From: Nocardiopsis flavescens | GTDB taxonomy: Bacteria; Actinomycetota; Actinomycetes; Streptosporangiales; Streptosporangiaceae | Direction of reading: 5' to 3' | NCBI RefSeq assembly: GCF_900141985.1 | Contig: NZ_FQZK01000020.1 | Span: 35,893 to 99,892 of the forward strand | Length of the DNA: 64,000 nt | Shown here: positions 20,399 to 28,939 of the stretch, in pieces | Position numbering within the stretch: the stretch's first letter is position 1 | How the letters are laid out: each line of letters begins with the position of its first letter | Position numbers and translations under genes: made by a program | Notes under the pieces: model-generated | Databases searched by the model: none | What the model was told of the DNA's origin: nothing | The model's input: only the letters and a program-made list of their open reading frames with translations

Positions 20399-21001
20399 AT
20401 GGCTGCAGCACCGCGGCGCGGCGCCGGTGGCGAGCGGCGTGATCGCCGTGACGATCGCCGCGGCGGCGCCGCAGACAAGGGTGTCTCCTACATCGAGAAG
20501 GTCGTGACCATCAACCGGGTCGCGAAGGTCGTCAAGGGCGGCCGTCGCTTCTCCTTCACCGCCCTGGTCGTCGTCGGCGACGGCAACGGCATGGTCGGTG
20601 TGGGTTACGGCAAGGCCAAGGAGGTCCCGGCCGCGATCGCCAAGGGTGTCGAGGAGGCGAAGAAGAACTTCTTCCGCGTCCCCCGCATCCAGGGCACGAT
20701 CACGCACCGGGTCCAGGGTGAGGCCGCCGCCGGCGTCGTCCTGCTCCGTCCGGCCGCCCCGGGTACCGGCGTCATCGCCGGCGGTCCCGTGCGCGCCGTC
20801 CTGGAGTGCGCCGGTATCCACGACATCCTGAGCAAGTCGCTCGGGTCGTCCAACCCGCTGAACATCGTGCACGCCACGGTCGCCGCTCTCAAGGGCCTCA
20901 ACCAGCCCGAGGAGATCGCCGCCCGTCGTGGCCTGCCGATCGAGGACGTCGCCCCGGCCGCCATGCTGCGCGCTCGCGCTGAGGCGAAGGCAGGAGCCTG
21001 A
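20399..21001 (+). CDS. rpsE: 30S ribosomal protein S5
   Basis: Located at the mRNA entry channel; influences accuracy. 200 aa, starting after AGAGGAACCACTG. It has an extended Gly/Arg-rich N-terminus (RRGAGGERRDRRDDRRGG) typical of actinobacteria, then the double-stranded-RNA-binding fold with INRVAKVVKGGRRFSF and GVGYGKAKEVPAAIAKG. Spectinomycin-contact residues in the VVKGGRR loop look unaltered. Confidence 0.98.
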   Translation: MAAAPRRGAGGERRDRRDDRRGGAADKGVSYIEKVVTINRVAKVVKGGRRFSFTALVVVGDGNGMVGVGYGKAKEVPAAIAKGVEEAKKNFFRVPRIQGTITHRVQGEAAAGVVLLRPAAPGTGVIAGGPVRAVLECAGIHDILSKSLGSSNPLNIVHATVAALKGLNQPEEIAARRGLPIEDVAPAAMLRARAEAKAGA

Positions 21002-21003
21002 CC

Positions 21004-21189
21004 ATGGCCAAGCTCAAGATCACGCAGACCCGTTCCAAGATCGGCGGCAAGAAGAAGCAGCACGCTGCTCTCCAGTCGCTCGGCCTTGGCCGGATCGGCA
21101 AGTCCACCGTCCGTGAGGACCGTCCCGAGGTGCGCGGCCAGCTCACGATCGTCTCGCACCTGGTCACTGTCGAGGAGGTCGCGGAATGA
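21004..21189 (+). CDS. rpmD: 50S ribosomal protein L30
   Basis: Small protein of 61 aa, starting MAKLKITQTRSKIGGKKKQ. The central LGLGRIGKSTVREDRPEVRG matches the family. It follows rpsE by 2 bp and overlaps rplO as ATGA. Confidence 0.96.
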   Translation: MAKLKITQTRSKIGGKKKQHAALQSLGLGRIGKSTVREDRPEVRGQLTIVSHLVTVEEVAE

Positions 21190-21650
21190 GCGACTACAAC
21201 CCCGACGAGCTGCTCAAGCTGCACCACCTGCGGCCCGCCCCGGGCGCCAACAAGGCCAAGATCCGCAAGGGTCGCGGCGAGGCGTCCAAGGGCAAGACCG
21301 CCGGTCGCGGCACCAAGGGCACCAAGGCTCGTAACACCGTCCGTCCCGGCTTCGAGGGCGGGCAGATGCCCCTCATCCGCCGGGTCCCCAAGCTCAAGGG
21401 CTTCAGCAACGCCCGGTTCAGGAAGACCTACCAGGTCGTCAACCTGGACCGCCTGAGCGAGCTGTTCCCCGAGGGCGGCGAGGTCACCGTGCAGACGCTG
21501 GTGGCCAAGGGCGCCGTTCGCAAGAACGAGCTCGTCAAGGTGCTGGGCACCGGTGAGATCACCGTCGCCGTGCAGGTGAGCGTTGACGCGTTCTCCGCCT
21601 CGGCGAAGGAGAAGATCACCGCGGCCGGTGGCACCGTCACCGAGCTGTAG
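21186..21650 (+). CDS. rplO: 50S ribosomal protein L15
   Basis: Late-assembly large-subunit protein, 154 aa. The Gly/Lys-rich N-terminal region includes GRGEASKGKTAGRGTKG and the conserved GFEGGQMPLIRRVPKLKGF. Start overlaps rpmD. A strong hairpin 24 bp after the stop separates the ribosomal genes from secY. Confidence 0.98.
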   Translation: MSDYNPDELLKLHHLRPAPGANKAKIRKGRGEASKGKTAGRGTKGTKARNTVRPGFEGGQMPLIRRVPKLKGFSNARFRKTYQVVNLDRLSELFPEGGEVTVQTLVAKGAVRKNELVKVLGTGEITVAVQVSVDAFSASAKEKITAAGGTVTEL

Positions 21651-21673
21651 GGGTCAACCCGCATGCGCACACA

Positions 21674-21723
21674 GGGGCGCCCGTCCGGGCCGATCGGCGA
21701 ACGATCGGACCGGCGGGCGCCCC
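21674..21723 (+). terminator. Large hairpin between rplO and secY
   Basis: GGGGCGCCCG (21674-21683) pairs with CGGGCGCCCC (21714-21723), and inside it CCGATCG (21690-21696) pairs with CGATCGG (21702-21708). The 282-bp gap at 21651-21932 also holds AT-richer sequence at 21740-21830 with TTGAC elements at 21799 and 21811, likely part of a secY promoter whose -10 I could not fix. Confidence 0.75.
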
Positions 21724-21932
21724 GCGTGCTTGCGAGTGGTGATCGTTATGACTCACGAACTCAATAGCACGGTGATGGCTGTTACAGTGCCATCTGTTTG
21801 ACCTCACCGCTTGACGTAGTGTGAGTACTTCCGAGCACCGGGCCACCGCCCGGGGCTGCCGTTCAACGACGATTCAGGATCGGCCGCGATGTCTGGAATC
21901 CGTTCCGCCGCCGAAGCCGCGCAGGAGGAGAC

Positions 21933-23249
21933 GTGCTAGGTGCGTTCGTTCGTGCATTCCGCACGCCCGACCTGCGTAACAAGTTGCTGTTCACACTGTT
22001 CATCCTGACGCTGTTCCGTCTGGGTTCGGTGATCCCCGCGCCGGGTATCGACTCGGCCGCGATCCGGGACCAGATGGAGATCATCACGTCGGGCGACCAG
22101 TCCGGTGTGTACGCGCTCGTCAACCTGTTCAGTGGTGGCGCCCTCCTGCAACTGGCGGTGTTCGCGCTCGGTGTGATGCCCTATATCACCGCGAGCATCA
22201 TCATCAACCTGCTGACGGTGGTCATTCCCCGCCTGGAGGCCCTCAAGAAGGAGGGCCAGGCCGGGCAGAGCAAGATCACCCAGTACACCCGTTACCTGAC
22301 GCTGATGCTCGCGGTCCTCCAGGCCACCAGCATCGTCGCCATGGCCCGGACGGGCGCCCTGTTCCAGGGGGCCATCCCGGTCAGCTCCTACATGCCCAAC
22401 CAGGACATCCTCACCCTGGTGACGATCGTCTTCGTGATGACCGCCGGCACCTGCATCATCATGTGGTTCGGTGAGCTCATCACCGAGCGCGGCGTGGGCA
22501 ACGGCATGTCGCTCCTGATCTTCACCCAGGTCGTCGCGATGTTCCCCGCCTCGATCATGAGCCTCTTCCAGGAGCGCTCGATCTGGATCTTCACGGTCAT
22601 CTGCATCGCCGGCCTGGCCCTGATCGCCGCCGTGGTGTTCATGGAGCAGGCCCAGCGCCGCATCCCGGTCCAGTACGCCAAGCGCATGGTGGGCCGCCGG
22701 ATGTACGGGGGCAGCTCGACCTACATCCCGCTCAAGGTGAACCAGGCGGGCATCATCCCCGTCATCTTCGCCTCCTCGCTGCTGTACCTCCCCCAGCTCC
22801 TGGTCGGCCTCCTGGGCCAGGACTCGGACAACCGCGTGGTGAACTTCGTCTCCACGTACTTCCTCACGGGTACGCACCCCGTGTACATGGTCACCTTCTT
22901 CGTGATGATCGTCGGTTTCGCGTTCTTCTACGTCGCGATTACCTTCAACCCCACTGAAGTGGCCGACAACATGAAGAAGTACGGTGGTTTCATCCCGGGT
23001 ATCCGACCAGGGCGTCCGACCGCCGAGTACCTCGACTTCGTGCTCACCCGGCTGACGACTCCCGGATCTCTGTACCTGGGTGTGATCGCTCTGCTGCCGA
23101 TGGTCGCCCTGGGCGCCACCGGCGCCGCCAGCGCGAACTTCCCGTTCGGCGGTACGAGCATCCTGATCATGGTCGGTGTCGGGCTGGACACGGTGAAGCA
23201 GATCGAGAGTCACCTCCAGCAGAGGAACTACGAAGGTTTTCTGCGATAA
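21933..23249 (+). CDS. secY: Preprotein translocase subunit SecY
   Basis: Channel-forming subunit of the Sec translocon, 438 aa, with ten predicted membrane helices. The GTG start gives MLGAFVRAFRTPDLRNKLLF, preceded by GGAGGAGAC. The plug and helix-2 region (YALVNLFSGGALLQLAVFALGVMPYITASIIINLL) spans about residues 62-97. The cytoplasmic loop GGFIPGIRPGRPTAEYL is the ribosome and SecA contact. Directly followed by adk with no spacer, so the two are cotranslated. Confidence 0.97.
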   Translation: MLGAFVRAFRTPDLRNKLLFTLFILTLFRLGSVIPAPGIDSAAIRDQMEIITSGDQSGVYALVNLFSGGALLQLAVFALGVMPYITASIIINLLTVVIPRLEALKKEGQAGQSKITQYTRYLTLMLAVLQATSIVAMARTGALFQGAIPVSSYMPNQDILTLVTIVFVMTAGTCIIMWFGELITERGVGNGMSLLIFTQVVAMFPASIMSLFQERSIWIFTVICIAGLALIAAVVFMEQAQRRIPVQYAKRMVGRRMYGGSSTYIPLKVNQAGIIPVIFASSLLYLPQLLVGLLGQDSDNRVVNFVSTYFLTGTHPVYMVTFFVMIVGFAFFYVAITFNPTEVADNMKKYGGFIPGIRPGRPTAEYLDFVLTRLTTPGSLYLGVIALLPMVALGATGAASANFPFGGTSILIMVGVGLDTVKQIESHLQQRNYEGFLR

Positions 23250-23912
23250 ATGCGCGCTGTATTGGTGGGGCCGCCTGGGGCCGGCAAGGGCACCCAGGCC
23301 CAGATCCTCGCGGCCGAGCTGTCGATCCCGAAGGTGTCCACCGGTGACATCTTCCGGGCCAACGTCAGCGGTGGCACGGAACTCGGCAAGAAGGCCAAGG
23401 AGTACATGGACCGCGGTGACCTCGTCCCCGACGAGGTCACCAACGCCATGGTCAAGGACCGCCTCGCCCAGGAGGACGCGGTCGGTGGGTTCCTGCTCGA
23501 CGGGTTCCCCCGCAACGTCCCCCAGGCGGAGACGCTCAAGGGCATGCTCCGCGACCTGGACACCCGGCTCGACGTCGTCCTGGAACTGCGGGTCGACGAG
23601 GACGAGGTCGTCCGCCGGCTCTCGGGCCGCCGCTCGTGTCCGCAGTGCGGCCGCGTCTACCACGTCGAGTACGACCCCCCCAAGGCGGAGGGCCGCTGCG
23701 ACGACGACGGCGCCGCGCTGTACCAGCGCGACGACGACCGCGAGGAGACCATCCGCCACCGGCTGAAGGTCTACCGGGAGCAGACCGCCCCGCTCGTGGA
23801 GTACTACGAGAAGGAGGGCCTGCTGGCCACCATCGCGGCCACGGGTCCCGTGGCCGAGGTGTCCGGCCGGGCCATGGCCGCCATCGAGGGCAAGGCCGGG
23901 GCCGGGTCCTGA
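23250..23912 (+). CDS. adk: Adenylate kinase, zinc-lid type
   Basis: Interconverts 2 ADP with ATP and AMP. 220 aa, ATG immediately after the secY stop. The P-loop is GPPGAGKGTQ (residues 7-16) and the AMP-binding DGFPRN is at 84-89. Unlike many actinobacterial enzymes with a short lid, this one has a long lid with a zinc site: C130, C133, C150 and D153 (Cys3-Asp). The stop shares a base with the map ATG, preserving the secY-adk-map order. Confidence 0.97.
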   Translation: MRAVLVGPPGAGKGTQAQILAAELSIPKVSTGDIFRANVSGGTELGKKAKEYMDRGDLVPDEVTNAMVKDRLAQEDAVGGFLLDGFPRNVPQAETLKGMLRDLDTRLDVVLELRVDEDEVVRRLSGRRSCPQCGRVYHVEYDPPKAEGRCDDDGAALYQRDDDREETIRHRLKVYREQTAPLVEYYEKEGLLATIAATGPVAEVSGRAMAAIEGKAGAGS

Positions 23913-24733
23913 TGTTCGGCAAGGCGAACGGCGTGCAGGTCAAGACGCCGGAGCAGATCGCCCTGATGCGGGAGGCGGGCCGGGTCGTGGCCCGCGCGCT
24001 GGACACCCTCCGGGCCGCGGTGCGGCCCGGGGTGTCCACCCTCGACCTCGACGCGATGGCCGAGAAGGTCATCCGCGACGCGGGTGCGACCCCCTCGTTC
24101 AAGGGCTACCACGGCTTCACCGGCTCCATCTGCGCCTCGGTCAACGAGGAGGTCGTCCACGGCATCCCCCGGGCCGACCGGGTGCTGGCCGAGGGCGACG
24201 TCGTCTCCATCGACTGCGGCGCCGTCCTGAACGGCTGGCACGGCGACTCCGCGATCACCGTCGCGGTCGGCGAGGCCCGCCCCGAGGACCTGCGGATGAT
24301 GGAGGTCTGCGAGGAGTCGATGTGGCGGGGCATCGCCGAGCTGCGGCCCGGCAGGCGCCTGGGCGACATCGGCCACGCGATCGACCACTACATCTCCTCC
24401 AACGGCGGCTACGGCAACGTGCGCGAGTACGGGGGCCACGGCATCGGCACCGAGATGCACATGGAGCCGCACGTCCTCAACCACGGGCGCCGGGGCAAGG
24501 GCCTGCGGCTCGTGGAGGGCATGTGCCTGGCCATCGAGCCCATGGCCACCCTGGGCCGCGAGGACGTCGTCCAGCTCGACGACGGCTGGACGGTCGTGAC
24601 CCGGGACGGCAAGCGGGCCGCGCATTTCGAACATTCCGTGGCGATCACCGCGGAGGGGCCGCTCGTGCTCACCGCGCGCGAATCGGACCGGGATAAGATC
24701 TCCAGCATGGGGTTCGTCCAGCCCGACCGGTAG
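23912..24733 (+). CDS. map: Methionine aminopeptidase, type I
   Basis: Removes the initiator methionine from nascent proteins. 273 aa from the ATG that overlaps the adk stop; a longer in-frame extension inside adk is not real. The five metal ligands are D101, D112, H176, E209 and E240. The sequence begins directly with the catalytic fold after a short MFGKANGVQVKTPEQ, so it lacks the N-terminal SH3-binding extension found in some actinobacterial paralogues. Confidence 0.97.
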   Translation: MFGKANGVQVKTPEQIALMREAGRVVARALDTLRAAVRPGVSTLDLDAMAEKVIRDAGATPSFKGYHGFTGSICASVNEEVVHGIPRADRVLAEGDVVSIDCGAVLNGWHGDSAITVAVGEARPEDLRMMEVCEESMWRGIAELRPGRRLGDIGHAIDHYISSNGGYGNVREYGGHGIGTEMHMEPHVLNHGRRGKGLRLVEGMCLAIEPMATLGREDVVQLDDGWTVVTRDGKRAAHFEHSVAITAEGPLVLTARESDRDKISSMGFVQPDR

Positions 24734-24797
24734 GCCGGGCCCGGCTTCCGCCGCACGGCGCGGGGGACGGCAGCACTCACGGGATGCGAGGTGCGCA

Positions 24798-25262
24798 GTG
24801 TCCGACCCGGTTCCGTCGACCCGTACGTCCGACGCCGACCGCGATCGTGTCGCGCAGCTCCTCCAGGAGCACTTCGCGCAGGGCCGCCTGGACCACGAGG
24901 AGTTCACCGAGCGGCTGGGCCGCGCGTACAAGGCGCGGACCGTGGACGAGCTCCAGGTGGTCACGCGGGACCTCCCCGAGCGCGACCTGGCGGAGGTCCG
25001 CGGCGCGGCCCCCCGCCGGGACGAGGGGGCCCCGGTCCCGGTGCTGACCCTGCGCGACCCCGCTCTGATGGTGCCCTGGATGCTCTACGCCGGGGTCAAC
25101 GTGCTGTGCTTCGTGATCTGGCTCATCCTGTTCCTGACCACCGACTACCAGTACCCGTGGTTCCTGTGGGTCCTGGGGCCCTGGGGGATCGTGATGGGCG
25201 TCGCCACCGTCGGCGTGCTGGCCTCGGGCCGGGGCCGCCGGGACGAGCTGGAAGAGGGCTGA
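24798..25262 (+). CDS. DUF1707 protein with two-helix membrane domain
   Basis: 154 aa, GTG start. Residues about 10-62 form a DUF1707 domain (SDADRDRVAQLLQEHFAQGR, then LDHEEFTERLGRAYKART), a small helical module common in actinobacterial membrane proteins. Residues about 89-117 and 124-146 are two predicted membrane helices in the 2TM arrangement; the C-terminus is basic then acidic (RGRRDELEEG). It lies between map and infA on the same strand with 64 bp upstream. No function is established; a regulatory or envelope role is only a guess from architecture. Confidence 0.85.
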   Translation: MSDPVPSTRTSDADRDRVAQLLQEHFAQGRLDHEEFTERLGRAYKARTVDELQVVTRDLPERDLAEVRGAAPRRDEGAPVPVLTLRDPALMVPWMLYAGVNVLCFVIWLILFLTTDYQYPWFLWVLGPWGIVMGVATVGVLASGRGRRDELEEG

Positions 25263-25599
25263 CCCGGGCCGCGGGCGCCGGGGCCGGAGCGGGCCCGGGG
25301 AAGAGAACGGCCGGCCGGGGCGTTGAGCCGGGGGGCCGCGCGGATCGCCGGTCCGGAGTGGTTGCCGCGAGGGGATAGACTGTCCTTGCCCATACGCGGG
25401 CTGTTGGGTCAGTCTGCCTTCTTCGCGCCACGTCCCTCCAGAGACGTACCGCTCCTTGCAGTTGGCCCGAACTTCCAGTGTCCTCGGTGTCGGCGACGCG
25501 GGTTCCCCCCGTCGTCGGTGCCTTCACGTCGTGTGAAGGGGCACCGGGGTCGCGTCGGGTTGTCATGATCGACCAGTTGATGAGCGAGGCGTGGAGGAC
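25263..25599 (+). other. Non-coding region upstream of infA
   Basis: 337 bp without a credible gene. A -10-like GATAGACTG lies at 25375-25383 without a convincing -35, and would give an infA leader of about 210 nt. A perfect small hairpin CTTCAC with GTGAAG lies at 25524-25540. This is the likely start of the infA-rpmJ-rpsM-rpsK-rpoA-rplQ transcript. Confidence 0.45.
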
Positions 25600-25821
25600 A
25601 TGGCCAAGAAAGACGGCGCCATCGAGATCGAGGGCTCCGTTGTCGAGTCCCTACCCAACGCGATGTTCAAGGTAGAGCTCGACAACGGGCACCAAGTCCT
25701 TGCCCACATCAGCGGCAAGATGCGGATGAACTACATCCGCATTCTCCCCGACGACCGCGTCGTCGTGGAGCTGAGCCCGTACGACCTCACGCGCGGGCGC
25801 ATCGTTTACCGCTACAAGTAG
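25600..25821 (+). CDS. infA: Translation initiation factor IF-1
   Basis: 73 aa, the standard length. The ATG at 25600 gives MAKKDGAIEIEGSVVESLPN; an in-frame GTG nine bases earlier is better read as part of GTGGAGGAC, the ribosome-binding region. The OB-fold signature GHQVLAHISGKMRMNYIRIL and the ending RGRIVYRYK are complete. IF-1 occupies the A-site during initiation. Followed by rpmJ after 46 bp. Confidence 0.97.
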   Translation: MAKKDGAIEIEGSVVESLPNAMFKVELDNGHQVLAHISGKMRMNYIRILPDDRVVVELSPYDLTRGRIVYRYK

Positions 25822-25867
25822 ACCGTCCGGGCCTCACGGCCGGGACGGCTCCGAGTTCGGAGTCACC

Positions 25868-25981
25868 ATGAAGGTCAAGCCGAGCGTCAAGAAGATCTGC
25901 GCGAAGTGCCGCGTGATCCGTCGCAACCGTCGGATCATGGTCATCTGCGCGGACCCGCGGCACAAGCAGCGCCAGGGCTAA
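25868..25981 (+). CDS. rpmJ: 50S ribosomal protein L36
   Basis: 37 aa, too short for routine ORF cut-offs but unmistakable: MKVKPSVKKICAKCRVIRR at the N-terminus, then ICADPRHKQRQG. The zinc ligands are C11, C14, C27 and H32, so this is the zinc-binding form. It lies between infA and rpsM, its conserved place. GGAGTCACC precedes the ATG. A 230-bp gap follows before rpsM. Confidence 0.95.
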   Translation: MKVKPSVKKICAKCRVIRRNRRIMVICADPRHKQRQG

Positions 25982-26211
25982 CACCCGGCCCGCCGGCCGC
26001 GGCGCACGCCGCATGGACCCGATCGGGGGAGTTCTTCCCCGGTGCGGGGCCGAGTTTTCTCAAGTGAACAACCTGCTCCGATCTCCGGGTGCCGCGCGAC
26101 GCGGCCGGCCCGGGGAGAACCCCCGGTCGGAGGCCGGGGCCTCGTCGATTGGGCGACGAGAGGGTGGAGCGGGTCAGACCTCCGCGAAGGCATGGATGGA
26201 GTTTCGCCCAC

Positions 26212-26592
26212 ATGGCACGTATTGAAGGCGTCGACCTTCCCCGCGACAAGCGGGTGGAGATCGCTCTCACGTACATCTTCGGGATCGGCCGCACCCGCGC
26301 GCTCGAGACCCTGAAGGAAACCGGTGTCGACGGCAACACCCGCGTCTACCAGCTGTCCGAAGAGGACCTGGTCAAGCTGCGCGAGTGGATCGGCGCGAAC
26401 TACCAGGTCGAGGGTGACCTGCGCCGCGAGGTGCAGGGCGACATCCGTCGCAAGATGGAGATCGGCAGCTACCAGGGCATCCGCCACCGCCGCGGCCTCC
26501 CGGTCCGCGGCCAGCGCACCCAGACCAACGCGCGCACCCGCAAGGGCAAGAAGAAGACCGTGGCCGGTAAGAAGAAGGCCGGTAAGAAGTAG
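26212..26592 (+). CDS. rpsM: 30S ribosomal protein S13
   Basis: Head protein forming intersubunit bridges and touching P-site tRNA. 126 aa from the ATG at 26212 (MARIEGVDLPRDKRVEIALTY begins the family); upstream in-frame starts lie in intergenic sequence. Signatures are IFGIGRTRA and IRHRRGLPVRGQRTQTNART. The lysine-rich tail KGKKKTVAGKKKAGKK is typical. A ribosome-binding site GATGGAG lies about 15 bases upstream. Confidence 0.97.
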   Translation: MARIEGVDLPRDKRVEIALTYIFGIGRTRALETLKETGVDGNTRVYQLSEEDLVKLREWIGANYQVEGDLRREVQGDIRRKMEIGSYQGIRHRRGLPVRGQRTQTNARTRKGKKKTVAGKKKAGKK

Positions 26593-26658
26593 TCCGCTCG
26601 GACCATTCGACCGCGTCCGAGAAGAACAACGGACCGATGATCTCTGGGAGTTTCGCTC

Positions 26659-27063
26659 ATGCCGCCTAAGGGCCGTCAGGGTGCCGCGCGCAAGGTGCGC
26701 CGCAAGGAAAAGAAGAACATTGTCCACGGACACGCTCACATCAAGAGCACGTTCAACAACACGATCGTGAGCATCACGGACCCGACCGGTGCCGTGATCT
26801 CGTGGGCCAGCTCCGGCCAGGTGGGCTTCAAGGGTTCGCGCAAGTCGACCCCCTACGCCGCGCAGATGGCCGCCGAGGCCGCCGCCCGCCGCGCGCAGGA
26901 GCACGGCGTCCGCAAGGTGGACGTCTTCGTGAAGGGTCCGGGCTCGGGCCGCGAGACCGCCATCCGCTCGCTCCAGGCGACCGGGCTGGAGGTCGGCTCG
27001 ATCCAGGACGTCACCCCGGTGCCGCACAACGGCTGCCGTCCGCCCAAGCGCCGCCGGGTCTGA
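26659..27063 (+). CDS. rpsK: 30S ribosomal protein S11
   Basis: Platform protein near the Shine-Dalgarno helix, 134 aa. Conserved segments include HIKSTFNNTIVSITDPTG, VFVKGPGSGRETAIR and the C-terminal PVPHNGCRPPKRRRV. It is followed directly by rpoA; the rpsD gene that sits between them in many bacteria is absent here, as in Streptomyces-type chromosomes. Confidence 0.98.
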   Translation: MPPKGRQGAARKVRRKEKKNIVHGHAHIKSTFNNTIVSITDPTGAVISWASSGQVGFKGSRKSTPYAAQMAAEAAARRAQEHGVRKVDVFVKGPGSGRETAIRSLQATGLEVGSIQDVTPVPHNGCRPPKRRRV

Positions 27064-27073
27064 TCCCGGCCGA

Positions 27074-27103
27074 GGCGCCCGCGGTCCTATCCGCGCGGGC
27101 GCC
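27074..27103 (+). terminator. Hairpin after rpsK
   Basis: GGCGCCCGCG (27074-27083) pairs perfectly with CGCGGGCGCC (27094-27103). It lies 10 bp after the rpsK stop and may attenuate transcription into rpoA. Confidence 0.55.
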
Positions 27104-27180
27104 CCGCCGCGCTTGAACCCGCGCCGGGCCCGGAGATGATCCGGGACCGCGCGGGCCGGGTAGGAATCCGAGTGGGAACA

Positions 27181-27201
27181 CGGGCACCCCGCGGGTGCCC
27201 G
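27181..27201 (+). promoter_or_regulatory. Hairpin in the rpoA leader
   Basis: CGGGCACCC (27181-27189) pairs perfectly with GGGTGCCCG (27193-27201) around a 3-nt loop, 50 bp before the rpoA start. It is a second element in the 188-bp rpsK-rpoA gap that could separate or tune expression. Confidence 0.45.
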
Positions 27202-27251
27202 TCCGGTGGCCGTCAAATAGCGGGCGGCCATGTGGAAGGGAAATACGGACC

Positions 27252-28274
27252 ATGCTGATCGCACAGCGACCCACGCTGACCGAGGAGCCGATCTCCGACC
27301 TGCGCTCGAAGTTCGTCATCGAGCCGCTGGAGCCGGGCTTCGGCTACACCATCGGAAACTCTCTGCGCAGGACCCTCCTCTCCTCCATCCCGGGTGCGGC
27401 CGTCACCAGCATCCGGATCGAGGGCGTCGAGCACGAGTTCACCACCGTGCCCGGCGTCAAGGAGGACGTCACGGAGATGATCCTCAACCTCAAGGGCCTG
27501 GTCGTCAGCTCCGAGCACGACGAGCCGGTGCTGATGTACCTGCGCAAGCAGGGCCCGGGTGTGGTGACCGCCGCGGACATCGCTCCGCCGGCCGGTGTCG
27601 AGGTGCACAACCCCGACCTGCACATCGCCACGCTCAACGGCAAGGGCAAGCTGGAGATGGAGCTGACGGTCGAGCGCGGCCGCGGCTACGTCTCGGCGAC
27701 GCAGAACAAGCAGGCCGGGCAGGAGATCGGTCGGATCCCGATCGACTCCATCTACTCCCCGGTCCTGCGTGTGACCTACAAGGTCGAGGCCACCCGAGTC
27801 GAGCAGCGCACCGACTTCGACCGCCTGATCGTCGACATCGAGACCAAGCCCGCCATCCGTCCCCGCGACGCCGTGGCGAGCGCCGGTAAGACGCTGGTGG
27901 AGCTGTTCGGTCTGGCCCGCGAGCTCAACGTCGACGCCGAGGGCATCGACATGGGCCCGTCGCCGACGGACGCCGCCCTGGCGGCCGACCTGGCGCTGCC
28001 GATCGAGGACCTCAACCTCACGGTCCGTTCCTACAACTGCCTCAAGCGTGAGGGCATCCACAGCGTTGGCGAGCTGGTTGCCCGATCCGAGCAGGACCTG
28101 TTGGACATCCGCAACTTCGGTGCCAAGTCCATCGACGAGGTGAAGCAGAAGCTCGTCGACATGGGCCTGTCGCTGAAGGACTCCCCGCCCGGATTCGACC
28201 CCGGCACCGCGGCCGACTCCTTCGGCTCCGAGGACGACGAGGGCGAGTCCTTCGTCGAGACGGAGCAGTACTGA
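27252..28274 (+). CDS. rpoA: RNA polymerase alpha subunit
   Basis: 340 aa. The ATG at 27252 follows GGAAGGGAAATACGGACC and gives MLIAQRPTLTEEPISDLRSK. The N-terminal dimerisation domain contains GFGYTIGNSLRRTLLSSIPG. A linker near residue 235 leads to the C-terminal domain with YNCLKREGIHSVGELVARSE and IRNFGAKSIDEVKQKL, which contacts UP elements and activators. The acidic tail is DDEGESFVETEQY. Next gene rplQ is 65 bp downstream. Confidence 0.98.
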   Translation: MLIAQRPTLTEEPISDLRSKFVIEPLEPGFGYTIGNSLRRTLLSSIPGAAVTSIRIEGVEHEFTTVPGVKEDVTEMILNLKGLVVSSEHDEPVLMYLRKQGPGVVTAADIAPPAGVEVHNPDLHIATLNGKGKLEMELTVERGRGYVSATQNKQAGQEIGRIPIDSIYSPVLRVTYKVEATRVEQRTDFDRLIVDIETKPAIRPRDAVASAGKTLVELFGLARELNVDAEGIDMGPSPTDAALAADLALPIEDLNLTVRSYNCLKREGIHSVGELVARSEQDLLDIRNFGAKSIDEVKQKLVDMGLSLKDSPPGFDPGTAADSFGSEDDEGESFVETEQY

Positions 28275-28339
28275 CCTTCGTCGCCCCATGGTCCCCGGCC
28301 GAGTGCGGCCGTGGACCGCATCACTAGGAGAACGACACC

Positions 28340-28828
28340 ATGCCCACGCCTACCAAGGGCGCCCGTCTGGGTTCCGGGCCCGCGCACGAGCGGCACATCC
28401 TGGCGAACCTCGCCACCTCGCTGTTCCAGCACGGCCGCATCCGCACCACGGAGGCCAAGGCCAAGCGCCTTCGCCCCTACGCGGAGAAGCTCATCACCCT
28501 CGGCAAGCGCGGCGACCTGCACGCCCGCCGCCAGGTGCTGACCAAGATCACGGACAAGTCCGTGGTGCACGAGCTGTTCACCGAGATCGGCCCGCGCTTC
28601 GAGAACCGCCCCGGCGGCTACACCCGCATCACCAAGATCGGTCCGCGCAAGGGTGACAACGCCCCGATGGCGGTCATCGAGCTGGTCGACGCCCTGGCCG
28701 CCAGGCCGGCCGCCGCTCCGGCCGAGCCGGTCGAGGAGACCAAGGCCGAGGAGACCGAGGTCCAGGAGACCGCGGAGGCCACCGAGGCCGCCGAGGCCCC
28801 GGCCGAGGAGAGCTCCGAGAGCAAGTAG
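28340..28828 (+). CDS. rplQ: 50S ribosomal protein L17
   Basis: 162 aa with a normal core (about residues 1-118) starting MPTPTKGARLGSGPAHERHI and containing FENRPGGYTRITKIGPRKGD. The last 40 residues form an Ala/Glu-rich acidic extension (EETKAEETEVQETAEATEA) that is common in actinobacterial L17 and probably disordered. It ends the alpha operon and is followed by an excellent terminator. Confidence 0.97.
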   Translation: MPTPTKGARLGSGPAHERHILANLATSLFQHGRIRTTEAKAKRLRPYAEKLITLGKRGDLHARRQVLTKITDKSVVHELFTEIGPRFENRPGGYTRITKIGPRKGDNAPMAVIELVDALAARPAAAPAEPVEETKAEETEVQETAEATEAAEAPAEESSESK

Positions 28829-28874
28829 GTCGGGCGTGACGCACGCGGGCGCATCCCGGGTGCACACCGACCGG

Positions 28875-28909
28875 ACGAGTGCCCGATCCCGCTGGGGTCG
28901 GGCACTCGT
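28875..28909 (+). terminator. Intrinsic terminator after rplQ
   Basis: ACGAGTGCCCGATCCC (28875-28890) pairs with GGGGTCGGGCACTCGT (28894-28909), 16 bp with one G-U pair and a 3-nt loop, followed by GTTCTCTC. One of the best terminators in the window. Confidence 0.88.
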
Positions 28910-28939
28910 GTTCTCTCCCGAGGTGTCGAGGGGACCGAA

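Noticed and set aside
25353..25381. A full sigma-70-type promoter at the TAGACT before infA
   Set aside because: No acceptable -35 hexamer lies at 16-18 bp; only the -10-like element is noted.
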